From: Romboutsia_E sp900604535
Lineage (GTDB): Bacteria > Bacillota > Clostridia > Peptostreptococcales > Peptostreptococcaceae
DNA: 64,000 bases
Direction of reading: 5' to 3'
Assembly: GCF_900604535.1 (NCBI RefSeq)
Contig: NZ_UWOT01000013.1
Location: 28,301 to 92,300 of the forward strand
Made by a program: the position numbers and the translations under genes. Numbering within the stretch: position 1 is the stretch's first letter; each line of letters starts with the position of its first letter. Below are positions 1 through 8,402 of this stretch, piece by piece. The notes below the pieces were generated by a model. The model made no database searches. It worked only from the letters and a program-made list of their open reading frames with translations, and was not told the origin of the DNA.

Positions 1-924
1 TATAGTACCTGTTTTTCCTCTCATAACTACAGATTGAGTTTTAGCTTTATTATTACCTATAGGAGTTACTCCCTTTAATAAATCTCCTTGAGTAATACCT
101 GTAGCAGCAAAGAATAAATCATCTCCCTTTGCTAAATCATCTATATATAATACTCTATTTATATCATCATCAGAGAATCCCATCTCATAACATCTATTTA
201 TTTCTTGATCACTTAGAGGATATATTTGCCCTTGCATATCTCCTCCCATACATTTAACAGCAGCTGCTGTTATTACACCTTCTGGACCTCCACCGATTCC
301 CATAAGCATATCTATTCCTGTATCTTCAAAACAAGTTGCTATTCCTGCTGCAACATCACCATCACTAAATACCTTTATTCTTGCTCCTAACTTTCTAGCT
401 GCTTGAACTATATAATCATGTCTTTCTCTATCTTGAGTTATTATAGTCATTTCAGAAGTCTTCTTACCTAAAGCATTTGCAACAGATATTATATTTTCCT
501 CTGCACTTTTATTTAAGTCTATAGCTCCTTTTGCTCTTGGCCCAACTATAATCTTTTTCATATACGTATCAGGTGCATTTAGTAAACTGCCTTTCGCACC
601 CATAGCTATTACCGATATTGCATTAGGAAGCCCCTTAGCTATTAGAGTTGTTCCCTCCAATGGATCAACAGCTATATCTACTTCCTTACAGTCGTCAGTT
701 TGTAAACCAACTTTCTCCCCTATATAAAGCATAGGTGCTTCATCGAGCTCACCTTCACCTATAACAACTTCGCCACTTATTTTTATAGATTCAAAAGCTC
801 TTCTCATAGCTTCAACAGCTGCACCATCTGCACCATTTTTGTCTCCTCTTCCCATAAATTTAGAAGAAACTAAAGCCGCAGCTTCTGTTACTCTTACTAA
901 CTCCAACGCCAAATTTCTATCCAT
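1..924 (-). CDS. glpX: Fructose-1,6-bisphosphatase class II (GlpX), 3' end cut by window edge
   Basis: This is a GlpX-type fructose-1,6-bisphosphatase, which hydrolyses fructose 1,6-bisphosphate to fructose 6-phosphate in gluconeogenesis. I translated it by hand: it begins MDRNLALELVRVTEAAAL and runs 308 codons without a stop to the window edge, so only a short C-terminal piece is missing compared with the usual 320-340 residues. Family signatures seen are GEGELDEAPMLYIGE (substrate and metal site) and DPLEGTT. The ATG at 924-922 follows a good ribosome-binding site (taaggagtg). It is the last gene before the left edge and is separated from its upstream neighbour by a strong terminator. Confidence 0.95.
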   Translation of the reverse strand, partial: MDRNLALELVRVTEAAALVSSKFMGRGDKNGADGAAVEAMRRAFESIKISGEVVIGEGELDEAPMLYIGEKVGLQTDDCKEVDIAVDPLEGTTLIAKGLPNAISVIAMGAKGSLLNAPDTYMKKIIVGPRAKGAIDLNKSAEENIISVANALGKKTSEMTIITQDRERHDYIVQAARKLGARIKVFSDGDVAAGIATCFEDTGIDMLMGIGGGPEGVITAAAVKCMGGDMQGQIYPLSDQEINRCYEMGFSDDDINRVLYIDDLAKGDDLFFAATGITQGDLLKGVTPIGNNKAKTQSVVMRGKTGTI

Positions 925-1065
925 AATACGACACTCCTTAGTTATATTCACTAAAAATTATACATTATATTCATATTTTAGTAAATATACATCATTTTTT
1001 CTTTGTTTTTGTCATACTATTGTTAAAATTTTTTAAAATATATAACACACTAATCATTTTTATCA

Positions 1066-1128
1066 AACTAAAAGTAGCTATATATATATAATTTAAATAA
1101 AATTATATATATATAGCTACTTTTAGTT
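1066..1128. terminator. Long near-perfect inverted repeat, probable bidirectional terminator
   Basis: The arms start aactaaaagtagctatata (from 1066) and end tagctacttttagtt (to 1128), about 28 bp each around a very short AT loop. The hairpin lies between the small membrane ORF and glpX, both on the minus strand. The outer part is GC-poor, so it may also act as an mRNA 3'-end stabiliser. Confidence 0.7.
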
Positions 1129-1144
1129 ATTTATAACACTAATG

Positions 1145-1255
1145 CTAGAATCCAGCTATCATACCTATTACACTTACTACACTCGTAGATACTAAAGCCA
1201 CTACTATTGTTATTGCTATTATTTTATTTCTTTTTTTAGTTTTTTGTGCTGACAT
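1145..1255 (-). CDS. Small single-pass membrane protein, 36 residues
   Basis: The minus strand reads MSAQKTKKRNKIIAIT followed by a hydrophobic segment of about 20 residues and ends IGMIAGF. There is a basic N-terminal stretch (KTKKRNK) and one transmembrane helix, so the N-terminus should stay in the cytoplasm by the positive-inside rule. A purine-rich ribosome-binding site (gagaggtgg) stands 7-8 bases before the ATG, and a strong inverted repeat follows the stop, both of which support a real gene. It lies just downstream of galU in the same direction. I do not recognise a specific family; it resembles other very small clostridial membrane proteins, and the function is unknown. Confidence 0.6.
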   Translation of the reverse strand: MSAQKTKKRNKIIAITIVVALVSTSVVSVIGMIAGF

Positions 1256-1298
1256 CTATAAACCACCTCTCTAACTAAAAACTATATTTTATAGAGTT

Positions 1299-2192
1299 CT
1301 ACTTACTTTTATTTTTTTCTACACTTAATTTATCGCTTAAGTATTTCATAAATTCATTTTTAAGTTCAGGTCTTTTTAAAGCAAAATCTACAGTAGCCTC
1401 TAAAAAACCTAACTTATCTCCAACATCATATCTTTTACCTTCAAAAACATACGCATACATAGCTTCTTTTTTACTTAATACTTTTAAAGCATCAGTTAAT
1501 TGCACTTCTCCGTTTTTACCTGGAGGTAACATCTCTAATATGGTAAAAATTTCTGGAGTTATTATATATCTACCTAAAATCCCAATATTTGATGGAGCTT
1601 TATCTTTTTCTGGCTTTTCTACCAAATCCTTAACTTTATAAACTCTATCCTCAATATGTTTCGCAGATATTATACCATATTTATTAACTTCTTGTTCATC
1701 AACTTTTTGAACGCCAATTACAGTAGTTCTATATTCATTATAAATATCTATAATTTGCTTTAAACACGGAACTTTACTATCTACGATATCATCACCAAGC
1801 ATTACAGCAAAAGGCTCATTTCCAATAAAACTTTTCGCACAATAAATAGCATCTCCTAGTCCTTTTGGCTCTTTTTGTCTAATATAATAAATATTACTCA
1901 TATTAGATATATTTTGAACAACATCTAATAATTCTGTTTTACCTTTTTTCTCTAAATCTAGTTCAAGCTCAACAGATTTATCAAAGTGATCTTCTATAGA
2001 TTTTTTATTTTTACCTGTTATAATTAAAATTTCTTCTATTCCTGAACTCACAGCTTCTTCTATTATATATTGTAACGTTGGCTTATCTACTATAGGTAGC
2101 ATTTCTTTAGGTTGTGCCTTTGTTGCTGGCAAAAACCTAGTTCCTAATCCCGCTGCTGGTATTATAGCTTTTCTTATTTTTGGGGCAGACAT
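1299..2192 (-). CDS. galU: UTP-glucose-1-phosphate uridylyltransferase
   Basis: GalU makes UDP-glucose from UTP and glucose 1-phosphate for cell-envelope glycans and glycolipids. The protein (297 residues from this start) has the nucleotidyltransferase motif IPAAGLGTRFLPATK near the N-terminus and the family signatures EKPEKDKAPSN and GEVQLTDAL. Length is normal for bacterial GalU. An upstream in-frame ATG at 2207 is less likely to be used, because that codon forms part of the ribosome-binding site (ggagg) placed 8 bases before the ATG at 2192. It is downstream of the M3 peptidase gene behind a hairpin terminator. Confidence 0.95.
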   Translation of the reverse strand: MSAPKIRKAIIPAAGLGTRFLPATKAQPKEMLPIVDKPTLQYIIEEAVSSGIEEILIITGKNKKSIEDHFDKSVELELDLEKKGKTELLDVVQNISNMSNIYYIRQKEPKGLGDAIYCAKSFIGNEPFAVMLGDDIVDSKVPCLKQIIDIYNEYRTTVIGVQKVDEQEVNKYGIISAKHIEDRVYKVKDLVEKPEKDKAPSNIGILGRYIITPEIFTILEMLPPGKNGEVQLTDALKVLSKKEAMYAYVFEGKRYDVGDKLGFLEATVDFALKRPELKNEFMKYLSDKLSVEKNKSK

Positions 2193-2215
2193 TATATATA
2201 CCTCCATATTAAAAT

Positions 2216-2245
2216 GGGCTGTTTTAATATTAATAAAACAAGCCC
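2216..2245 (-). terminator. Terminator after the M3 peptidase gene
   Basis: On the minus strand GGGCTTGTTTTA pairs with TAAAACAGCCC (one bulged base) and is followed by an ATTTTAAT tract. It sits between the peptidase stop and galU, whose ribosome-binding site begins right after it. The U tract is weak, so some readthrough into galU is possible. Confidence 0.6.
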
Positions 2246-2266
2246 TTTGTATTTTTAAATAAAATT

Positions 2267-4168
2267 TTATTGTTTAGCTAAGATATCTTCTAATTCTCCT
2301 ACTAAGTCATCAAATCTTTTAATAGTACTTTGTATTGGTTTTGTACTAGTTAAATTTACTCCACTATCTTTTAATATGTTTATAGGATAGTCTGAACTTC
2401 CTCTCTTTAAGAAATACATATAGTTTTCAGCTCCATTTTCATTTAAAATGGATTGAGCAAATGTAACACCTGCACAACATCCTGTTGCATACTTATATAC
2501 ATAAAAACTATTATAAAAATGTGGTATTCTAGACCATCCAACCATAGATAGCGGATCTACCTCATAACTATTTCCATAGTATTTTTTAAGAAGTTGTCCC
2601 CATATATCGTTTAATACTAAAGCATTTACACTTTTATTATCTTCTACCATTTCATGTATAGTCTTTTCAAATTCGGCATACATAGTTTGAGTATATAAAG
2701 TGTTCTTTATCAAATCTAAGTATTCTGAAATATAATAAGCTTTTTCTTTATCATCTCTTGCACCTTTTATTAATCCCTCATAAAGTAATGCTTCATTTGT
2801 AGTTGAGGCCACCTCATGGGTAAATATAGATGGACTTGAGTTAAAGTAATTTTGATTTTTAGAGCTTAGATATTCATATATAGCATGTCCTAATTCATGA
2901 GATAATGTCGACACTGCTCCTAATGAGTTATTATAATTTAGTAAAACATAAGGATGATTGTCATATACAGATAAGCAATACCCTCCACTTACCTTGTTAT
3001 CATTAGAGTAAACATCTACCCATCTTTCATTAAATGCTTTGTATACTATATCAGCGTACTCCTCACCTAATGGTGACATTGCTGAATATACCATAGTTTG
3101 TGCTTTATCATAAGTTATATTACCATCTACAGGCTCTACTATAGGAACAAACATATCATAATAGTATACCTTATCTAGGTTTAATACTTTTTTTCTTAAG
3201 TCTATATACTTATGTAAACTCTTAGTATTTTTACTTACTGTATCTATTAAACTATCATATACCTTTGTATCTATATCATCTGACTTTAAATACATATCCA
3301 ATGATGATTTATATCCTCTTGCTGATGAATAAAAAATGTTTTTCTTAACTTGTCCTATTAGCAATGCTGATAGTGTATTTACATTATCATTATAAGGAAT
3401 AAACTCACTTTTATATGCAGACTTTCTTTCTTCTCTATTAATAGAACCTATTTCAGTTGCATATTGACCTGGAGTAAGATTAGTTTTTTTATCCATATTT
3501 TTGAAAAGCTCATACGCATTACCTGGTAAACTCGCAAGAGCAGATGCATTATTTAATAAATTTTCCTCTTTATCTTCTAAATAATGATCTTTATTTCTTC
3601 TAATATCATTTATATACATTCCATATTTTTTATTTATCTTATTATTCCTCATAAATTTATCATAATCTTTATCTGATAACTTTAATATTTCAAGCTCTAA
3701 ATCAGAGCATATAGATGAATATTCTTTATACGCTTTATTTACTTCTTCATTCATATCAAGATATTTATATGAGTTCTTATTAGTATCTTGTTTTAATTTA
3801 GGGTAAGCGCATAATTTATTTAATCTTATATCTAACTTTTCTTTTATATCTAAAGCAAAGGCTAGATGCGTTTCTGATTTCGTTACTTTGCCTATATAGT
3901 TTTTAAGTTCTTTTATATCTTTTCTAAAAGATTTTAACTCACTTTTCCACTGCTCATCGTTTTTGAATAATGATTCTAAATTCCATGTTACCTTTGTGTA
4001 ATCAATCTTAGTTTTATCTGATTCAGATTCATTATCTTTTTCATCTTTTGTATACATAACAGTAAGATAGTTATCTTCTTGTGATTGCGCGGCTTCACTA
4101 GTTATGAATACACTGGAAAAAATCATCAATAAAGACATTAAAATTATTTTTGTAAACTTTATCCCCAT
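2267..4168 (-). CDS. Secreted M3 family oligoendopeptidase (PepF-like)
   Basis: This is a zinc oligopeptidase of the M3B (PepF) group. The catalytic motif HELGH is visible in LSHELGHAIYEYLSSKN, about two thirds along, with a downstream glutamate as expected. Unlike typical cytoplasmic PepF it starts with a signal peptide (MGIKFTKIILMSLLMIFSSVFITSEAA), so it should act outside the membrane. A longer frame begins at a GTG at 4186, but the ATG at 4168 has AGGA at the right distance, giving 633 residues and a cleaner signal peptide. The 419-bp gap upstream holds DnaA-box-like and Spo0A-box-like sequences, so regulation linked to sporulation is possible but unproven. Confidence 0.9.
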   Translation of the reverse strand: MGIKFTKIILMSLLMIFSSVFITSEAAQSQEDNYLTVMYTKDEKDNESESDKTKIDYTKVTWNLESLFKNDEQWKSELKSFRKDIKELKNYIGKVTKSETHLAFALDIKEKLDIRLNKLCAYPKLKQDTNKNSYKYLDMNEEVNKAYKEYSSICSDLELEILKLSDKDYDKFMRNNKINKKYGMYINDIRRNKDHYLEDKEENLLNNASALASLPGNAYELFKNMDKKTNLTPGQYATEIGSINREERKSAYKSEFIPYNDNVNTLSALLIGQVKKNIFYSSARGYKSSLDMYLKSDDIDTKVYDSLIDTVSKNTKSLHKYIDLRKKVLNLDKVYYYDMFVPIVEPVDGNITYDKAQTMVYSAMSPLGEEYADIVYKAFNERWVDVYSNDNKVSGGYCLSVYDNHPYVLLNYNNSLGAVSTLSHELGHAIYEYLSSKNQNYFNSSPSIFTHEVASTTNEALLYEGLIKGARDDKEKAYYISEYLDLIKNTLYTQTMYAEFEKTIHEMVEDNKSVNALVLNDIWGQLLKKYYGNSYEVDPLSMVGWSRIPHFYNSFYVYKYATGCCAGVTFAQSILNENGAENYMYFLKRGSSDYPINILKDSGVNLTSTKPIQSTIKRFDDLVGELEDILAKQ

Positions 4169-4186
4169 AAAAATCCATCCTTTCAC

Positions 4187-4605
4187 TAAGTATACTTAAT
4201 ATTAGGATGGCTTCTTTTAGCTATATTATTCAAAGTTTACCATTTATTCAAATTTATCTACAAAACTTATCCACATACTTATCAACATATTAACAGTTAA
4301 TGATTTATTCTATAAGTTAGTTATTTCAGTTATTTATACTTATAGTTAATTATTTTATTTATTCTTTTCTACTTATTTATTCACACTTTTTAAATATTTA
4401 TCAACAAATTACAACGAAAAATCGTGCAATTTTGTTGATAATTGTCCAAAATTCATAGTTAATGAAACTAAATATTTTTATTTTAATTTTGTTGAAGTTT
4501 GTCGAAGTTTGGAATTTCAACATTTATATATATTTACACTTACTTTTATAAGTTATCCACATTTTATTAACATTTACTTAACTTAATATATTTTTACTTT
4601 AATTT
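4187..4605. promoter_or_regulatory. DnaA-box-like cluster with tandem Spo0A-box-like heptamers
   Basis: This 419-bp gap is extremely AT-rich. TTATCCACA occurs at 4267-4275 and 4553-4561, and the one-mismatch variant TTATCAACA at 4279-4287, 4398-4406 and, inverted, 4433-4441. TGTTGAA (4490-4496) and TGTCGAA (4500-4506) lie exactly 10 bp apart on the plus strand and resemble 0A boxes. It lies after the spoIIE stop and before the M3 peptidase start. No convincing terminator for spoIIE is visible here. A role as a DnaA-titrating cluster is inference. Confidence 0.5.
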
Positions 4606-6969
4606 CTACGAAATTACCCTTGTAACTAAAACTGTCATATCATCTTCCACTTCTCCTAACTGTAATTCTAACGCTCTATCTAATATTTTATTAGCTATTT
4701 CTTTTGGATTCGTAGAATCAATTTTTTGTAAGAAGTATATTAACCAGTTATCACCAAAATTATTACTCTTACCTGCATCAATAATTCCATCTGAAACCAT
4801 AATTATATAATCGCCATTATTAATTTTGGTTCTATGTCTATCCATTTTTACATCTGATAATATCCCTACAGGTAGAGATGAAGATGAAATTAAGTCAACA
4901 TCACCGTTATCTCGTTTTATATAAGAAGGGCAAGCTCCCATTTTTACAGTTTCCATTACACCTTTTTTCAAATCAATCATACCTAAATCTAAAGTTGAAA
5001 ACATCTCATCTGAAGATTTAAGTAATAGCATATTATTTATTGTATTTATTACTATTTCATTCTCAATTCTGGCTTCAATCATTTTTTCTAATATGTCTAT
5101 AGTAACCGATGATTCATCATATGCTCTCTTTCCTTTTCCCATACCATCACTAATAGCCATTATATATTTTCCATCACTAACTTCCATATATGTATAATTA
5201 TCACCAGAAAGAACATACCCATCTCTAGACATATATGCAACTTCAGTTATTGCTTTATAGACTTGAGCTTTAGTTAATTTAATTGTACAGTTTGAACCTA
5301 AAGTATGACATCCAACCTTTTGAATGGATAACTTCTCATCTAAACAATTTTCTACTATACTTTTTAGTTTTTTATCACAAAGATATCCATTACTACAAGT
5401 TCTTTTCTCTATAGTTATTTCAAAATCATCACCTTTAGTTAAATAATTTATTTTATTTATATCAATATTATTTCTTTCAAACTCATCACAAAGTCCTTTT
5501 TCTTTTTCTAAATCTATACTTATATTAGTTTCCAAATCCTTAGATAAATTCTCTATTGATTTTGATATATTCCTAATTTGATTAGCTATTAATTTTCTAC
5601 TTTCTGCAAACTTAGCATTCCAATCATAATCTAATGCAAATAATTTATAATAATAATTAGCAACTTTAGCTATTACTTCAGGTTTCATGCACTCTTTTCT
5701 AAATGCATCTGGTATAACTTGAGGTGTTGCCTCACCATAATCCTCTATATTTTCAATTAACCTATACATTAATTTATAAGTATGATTAAATCTAGTTTCC
5801 CAACACATTCTTTTCATACTACAGTTTGCACATTCATCATTATGTATCATATCTATTAAGTTAGTTATATCTTTTTCTTCTATAACTTTATCTCTTTCTC
5901 TTATCTTATCGAATGTATTAGCAAGCTCACTATAAGTCTTTTGAATATCCATAAGTCTACTATTAGTAAGTTTCTTACTTCTATTTATATAATCATAAAC
6001 TATTTCATTTGAACTTATATTACTTTTTACAAGCTTATCTATTTTATCAAAGAATGATTTCGGTAATAAAATTACTATTAGAGATGAAATTAATATGTCT
6101 CTTATTTCCATGATATTTGAACTTATTCCAGAAGTATAAGAGTACATAATTATCCAACTTAATATATATCCTAAAATACAAAAATATTTATTTAACCTAG
6201 TAAAAGCTCCTCCTACTAATCCTGCAAAAGAATATATCCCCATGTATACTGCTGAGGTTATATTATTTATTATAAAAGCAACTCCTACTACTACCCCACT
6301 AGTAGCACCCATAGCTGATCCTCCAACTATAGCTGCTATTAAAATTAACATGGTAGAAAGAACTGATCTAATTGATACACCGAATGCTGATATACTACCA
6401 ATCCCCATTATACTAAATGTGACTAATAGACTTATAGATATTGCTTCCTCAAGTCTCACGGACGCCCGATTATTACAATTAATAATAAGAGAAACACCAA
6501 ATGTAAATGTATATATAAAAATAAATAATAGAACAGCTTCCATACCTATTAGCAACAAGTCATAAATATATTTGCTACCGATTAAAGCTTGTCCAATAGA
6601 AGTTGCTAGAAGTATAAACATTCCTACTATGCTTACTTTTAAAATAGACGGAACTTTTTTTAACTGGCTACTTATAAGTAACACCGTTACTAAGGCAATC
6701 GAATATTTAAATATACTTCCTGTATCATTTCCTGATGATATTATTCCTAATAATGTAGACACAAAAACTGGATATTTATATCTATCAAACTTACTTATAC
6801 ATATGAAAAATGCTAAACCTAAAGGAGCTATCGAATCGATTAATATCGAACGACTTAGTAAAAACCCCATTATTATAAATACAATTGTATTAGCATCAAC
6901 GAATCTACTTATTCCTAGATTATTCAAACTCATATGTTTTCGCTTTAAAGAACTTAAAGTTTTTTCCAT
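4606..6969 (-). CDS. spoIIE: Stage II sporulation protein E, membrane PP2C phosphatase
   Basis: SpoIIE dephosphorylates SpoIIAA in the forespore and so releases sigma F; it also takes part in polar septation. The 787-residue protein has about ten hydrophobic segments in the first ~310 residues, a central regulatory region with a cysteine cluster (CANCSMKRMCWE), and a C-terminal PP2C domain with metal-binding aspartates in MAISDGMGKG and IIMVSDGIIDAG. Length and order match the family. The ATG at 6969 follows GAGGAGG. It stands downstream of a Ppx/GppA gene and at the end of the spoVT-to-divIC block, as in Bacillus. The promoter region looks like a Spo0A-type promoter (separate entry). Confidence 0.97.
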   Translation of the reverse strand: MEKTLSSLKRKHMSLNNLGISRFVDANTIVFIIMGFLLSRSILIDSIAPLGLAFFICISKFDRYKYPVFVSTLLGIISSGNDTGSIFKYSIALVTVLLISSQLKKVPSILKVSIVGMFILLATSIGQALIGSKYIYDLLLIGMEAVLLFIFIYTFTFGVSLIINCNNRASVRLEEAISISLLVTFSIMGIGSISAFGVSIRSVLSTMLILIAAIVGGSAMGATSGVVVGVAFIINNITSAVYMGIYSFAGLVGGAFTRLNKYFCILGYILSWIIMYSYTSGISSNIMEIRDILISSLIVILLPKSFFDKIDKLVKSNISSNEIVYDYINRSKKLTNSRLMDIQKTYSELANTFDKIRERDKVIEEKDITNLIDMIHNDECANCSMKRMCWETRFNHTYKLMYRLIENIEDYGEATPQVIPDAFRKECMKPEVIAKVANYYYKLFALDYDWNAKFAESRKLIANQIRNISKSIENLSKDLETNISIDLEKEKGLCDEFERNNIDINKINYLTKGDDFEITIEKRTCSNGYLCDKKLKSIVENCLDEKLSIQKVGCHTLGSNCTIKLTKAQVYKAITEVAYMSRDGYVLSGDNYTYMEVSDGKYIMAISDGMGKGKRAYDESSVTIDILEKMIEARIENEIVINTINNMLLLKSSDEMFSTLDLGMIDLKKGVMETVKMGACPSYIKRDNGDVDLISSSSLPVGILSDVKMDRHRTKINNGDYIIMVSDGIIDAGKSNNFGDNWLIYFLQKIDSTNPKEIANKILDRALELQLGEVEDDMTVLVTRVIS

Positions 6970-6973
6970 AACA

Positions 6974-7033
6974 AAACCTCCTCATTTGTTTATACAAGAA
7001 ATTGTAACAAAGAGGAGTTTTCTTTTTTGTCAT
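6974..7033 (-). promoter_or_regulatory. spoIIE promoter with 21-bp spacer and overlapping dyad
   Basis: Reading the minus strand, ATGACA (7033-7028) and TACAAT (7006-7001) are 21 bp apart. That odd spacing is known for Spo0A-activated sigma A promoters such as B. subtilis spoIIE. TTTGTCA on the plus strand at the -35 resembles part of a 0A box. A dyad also spans the site: 6974-6990 (CTCCTC, TTTGTT) pairs with 7006-7020 (AACAAA, GAGGAG) and covers the ribosome-binding site. If transcription starts near 6996 the upstream arm is not transcribed, so the dyad would be a DNA feature rather than an RNA hairpin. Confidence 0.5.
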
Positions 7034-7058
7034 ATTAAGTTATCAGTCAATGAAAAAA

Positions 7059-7979
7059 TTAAGACATCTTTTTTGATTTTAGACATATTAGGCCTTCCAA
7101 ATTATCGTATTCACTTACCATAATCTCACTTAATTCTAATTTTTTCATTATTATATGTAAAATTTCTACACCTGCTGTTATAATATCAGCACGCTTACTT
7201 TGTAGCCCTTTTAAAGTTTTTTTATCATTTAATGTCATCTTTTTTAATTTTTGTAGAATATTTTCTATATCATTAATATTCACTATACTATTATGTATTT
7301 TTTCCATAGAATACACTTCTAATTCTTGATTCATAGCAGATAAAGATGTTATTGTTCCACCAATACCAACAAGCTTATTTATATCTTTAGATTTTAGAAT
7401 ACTTATAGTTCCGTTAATTTCTTTTTCAATAAACTCAATCATCATATCATATTCATAATCATCAATTACATCTGTTGTTAAAAACTTCTCAGTCATTCTT
7501 AGTGCTCCTACATTTTCACTTTTTGCAAAATCAATACCATTATCATTTCCAAGAATAAATTCTGTAGATCCTCCACCTATATCAATAACTAATGTATTAT
7601 TCTCTGCATTTGCTCCCTTAATAACTCCCAAGAATCCTAAATTAGATTCCTCATTCCCACTTATAATCTCAACATCTACCCCAGCTTCTACTTTTGCTCT
7701 TTTTATAAAGTCATCACTATTTTTGCTATCTCTAAGAGCTGATGTTCCTATACAATAAATATGTTCACACAATTCTTCATCACTTATACTCTTAAATTCT
7801 TTCAAAGCATCTATATTTCTTTTCATTGCCTCTTCAGTAATAAATCCATTTTCATCAACACCCTTTCCTATTCTTGTAGTATTAACGAACTTCTTTCTAT
7901 TAAAAAGTTCTCCATCTATATAATCACAAACTAAAAGTCTCATAGAATTAGTTCCAATATCAATAGCTGATAATCTCAT
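7059..7979 (-). CDS. Ppx/GppA family phosphatase
   Basis: This 306-residue protein belongs to the exopolyphosphatase/guanosine pentaphosphate phosphatase family, with an actin-like ATPase fold. The two phosphate-binding loops are visible: AIDIGTNSMRLLVCD at the N-terminus and VIDIGGGSTEFILG near residue 140. It is the short form, without the C-terminal HD domain of E. coli Ppx. It lies between divIC and spoIIE, roughly where B. subtilis has yabR. Polyphosphate or (p)ppGpp-related substrates are likely from the family, but which one cannot be told here. Confidence 0.88.
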   Translation of the reverse strand: MRLSAIDIGTNSMRLLVCDYIDGELFNRKKFVNTTRIGKGVDENGFITEEAMKRNIDALKEFKSISDEELCEHIYCIGTSALRDSKNSDDFIKRAKVEAGVDVEIISGNEESNLGFLGVIKGANAENNTLVIDIGGGSTEFILGNDNGIDFAKSENVGALRMTEKFLTTDVIDDYEYDMMIEFIEKEINGTISILKSKDINKLVGIGGTITSLSAMNQELEVYSMEKIHNSIVNINDIENILQKLKKMTLNDKKTLKGLQSKRADIITAGVEILHIIMKKLELSEIMVSEYDNLEGLICLKSKKMS

Positions 7980-8081
7980 AAAATCCCTAACCTCCTAAAA
8001 TATATTCTAAATATAAAGATATTATTCCATACTTATCGTATATATTATACACTCTATAGTAACCTATAAACATATAAAAAT

Positions 8082-8115
8082 AGACTGATGATAAATTTCT
8101 ATTTATCATCAGTCT
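8082..8115 (-). terminator. Terminator whose stem contains the divIC stop codon
   Basis: AGACTGATGATAAAT (8082-8096) is a perfect 15-bp complement of 8101-8115 around a 4-base loop, with a U-rich tract (ATTTTTA) on the minus strand. The upstream arm is coding: it is the ETDDK-stop end of divIC. Ribosomes at the stop codon would cover the stem. Confidence 0.85.
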
Positions 8116-8398
8116 CAGCTTCTGTCATGTATACAATTTCATTAGGCTTAACCATGTTTAATCTTCTTCTTGCTACATCTTCTAAATCACTTTCATCTTG
8201 ACTAGATGAGATTGCTTTAAGATTATTAATTTCTCTATCAGAATCTTCTAACTTTTTATTAAGAGTTGATATTTTTAAGCTATACTCCTTATATTTTACA
8301 AGTTGAAATCCAAATCCACCTATCATTGTAAGACCTATAAATCCTAAAAATATACATAATCCTAAGTATTGTCCAGAAAATCTCTTTTGTATTTTCAT
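8099..8398 (-). CDS. divIC: Septum formation initiator DivIC/FtsB-like
   Basis: This 99-residue bitopic protein has a short cytoplasmic N-terminus, one transmembrane helix at about residues 12-32, a coiled coil (KISTLNKKLEDSDREINNL) and the family's C-terminal block ARRRLNMVKPNEIVYM. DivIC works with FtsL and DivIB in the divisome. It begins 4 bases after yabQ ends, so the two are co-transcribed. The order yabO-yabP-yabQ-divIC is the same as in B. subtilis, which supports the name. A terminator overlaps its last codons. Confidence 0.93.
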   Translation of the reverse strand: MKIQKRFSGQYLGLCIFLGFIGLTMIGGFGFQLVKYKEYSLKISTLNKKLEDSDREINNLKAISSSQDESDLEDVARRRLNMVKPNEIVYMTEAETDDK

Positions 8399-8402
8399 AT
8401 CC

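Noticed and set aside
4187..4605. The DnaA-box cluster as the chromosomal origin oriC
   Set aside because: No dnaA, dnaN, rpmH or recF genes are adjacent, and gene order puts oriC to the right of the window beyond the rRNA operon.
6242..7123. Plus-strand open frames over spoIIE
   Set aside because: They are shadows of an AT-rich membrane-protein gene with the full family signature on the other strand.
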